Source: Streptomyces piniterrae (GTDB taxonomy: Bacteria; Actinomycetota; Actinomycetes; Streptomycetales; Streptomycetaceae). From it: DNA of 64,000 bases. Within the stretch, counting starts at the first letter, position 1. Each line of letters starts with the position of its first letter. This document shows positions 63,676-64,000 of the stretch, piece after piece. Where the stretch lies: the NCBI RefSeq assembly GCF_005048155.1, contig NZ_SUMB01000002.1, positions 620,001 through 684,000 of the forward strand, read 5' to 3'. The position numbers and the translations under genes were made by a program. The notes beneath the pieces were generated by a model. That model searched no databases. It was given only the letters and a program-made list of their open reading frames with translations, and had not been told where the DNA came from.

Positions 63676-64000
63676 TCAGCCGATGATCCCGGCAACGCGC
63701 CGCGCCGGTCGTCCGGTGAAGTGGTGGACGTACTCGTGCTCCAGCCGGAATCCGGCGGTCCAGGCAAGGAGCCGGCTGGGGCGGTCGTCGCGGGAGCATG
63801 TCCAGCTCGGGGTGTGGCCGCGGGCGGCGATGTCCTTGCACAGGGCGGTGACACAGGCCGGGGCGAGGCGCCGGCGGCGGTACTCGGGAGCCGTCACACA
63901 GGCGACGTCCTCGAATCCGCTGCCACGGAAGTACGTACAGGCCGGCGCGAGAACACGGCCATGCGCGAAGGCCGCCCAGCCGTGTCCCGACCCGGCGAGG
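63676..64000 (-). CDS. GNAT-family acetyltransferase, cut by the window end
   Basis: The C-terminal 107 codons of a gene that begins beyond 64000. It reads [40 protein letters not shown] (acetyl-CoA motif A with R-R-R-R-L) and [22 protein letters not shown], as expected for the GNAT_acetyltran group. The internal start at 63897 is only an artefact of the cut. It is 152 bases upstream of the permease on the same strand. Confidence 0.75.
   Translation of the reverse strand, partial: LAGSGHGWAAFAHGRVLAPACTYFRGSGFEDVACVTAPEYRRRRLAPACVTALCKDIAARGHTPSWTCSRDDRPSRLLAWTAGFRLEHEYVHHFTGRPARRVAGIIG

Overview
The window is high-GC actinobacterial chromosome and almost certainly Streptomyces. Supporting points are GTG and TTG starts, lipoprotein and Tat-type signals, a 2-methylisoborneol (2-MIB) locus, an ECF sigma factor paired with a DGPF protein, Cys-containing sulfur leader peptides and 9-10 bp minisatellites. 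No rRNA, tRNA, CRISPR array or insertion sequence was seen.

1-3.0 kb: 2-MIB locus. A degraded 3' end of a family 2B encapsulin-type shell gene precedes an intact 2-MIB synthase and GPP 2-methyltransferase. 3.1-9.5 kb: a membrane protein with a pentapeptide-like interior, a lipoprotein/I36-inhibitor operon, a small secreted Gly-rich peptide, and an ABC-F ATPase gene interrupted in frame by a repeat element. 9.8-17.3 kb: a DGPF/ECF sigma pair, a Fur-family regulator divergent from katG, an orphan ureD remnant, an MpaB-type oxygenase and an AhpD-like peroxidase. 17.5-24.7 kb: a secreted TAP-like peptidase, a TetR/FMN reductase/MFS efflux module, a CHAP-domain hydrolase and a GNAT. 25-28 kb: an unusual minus-strand operon of an ArgG-like ligase, a 2-oxoglutarate dioxygenase and a DMT exporter, possibly making and exporting a modified amino acid. 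28.6-36.7 kb: a MarR/SDR pair, an orphan SUKH-4 immunity protein, lipoproteins, an LtaS-like sulfatase, a frameshifted gene and a VOC protein.

36.8-60.7 kb is the most notable part: an apparent organosulfur acquisition island. On the minus strand lie a GntR regulator, a 2[4Fe-4S] ferredoxin, an SsuABC-like transporter and an AprA-like flavoprotein fused to HEAT repeats. Divergently, a SAM riboswitch (SAM-IV-like) and a Cys-containing leader peptide precede a polar amino-acid-type ABC transporter, a GNAT, a flavin reductase and three luciferase-like flavin monooxygenases. A second leader peptide precedes another SsuABC-like transporter, a fourth monooxygenase, a second flavoprotein/ferredoxin pair and a TauD-family dioxygenase. 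The likely logic is uptake of sulfur-containing organics, oxidative C-S cleavage by reduced-flavin or 2-oxoglutarate enzymes, and electron supply by flavoprotein/ferredoxin pairs, with expression tied to SAM and cysteine supply. The substrates are unknown. 60.9-64 kb: a GPP34 protein, an APC-family permease and a GNAT cut by the window end.
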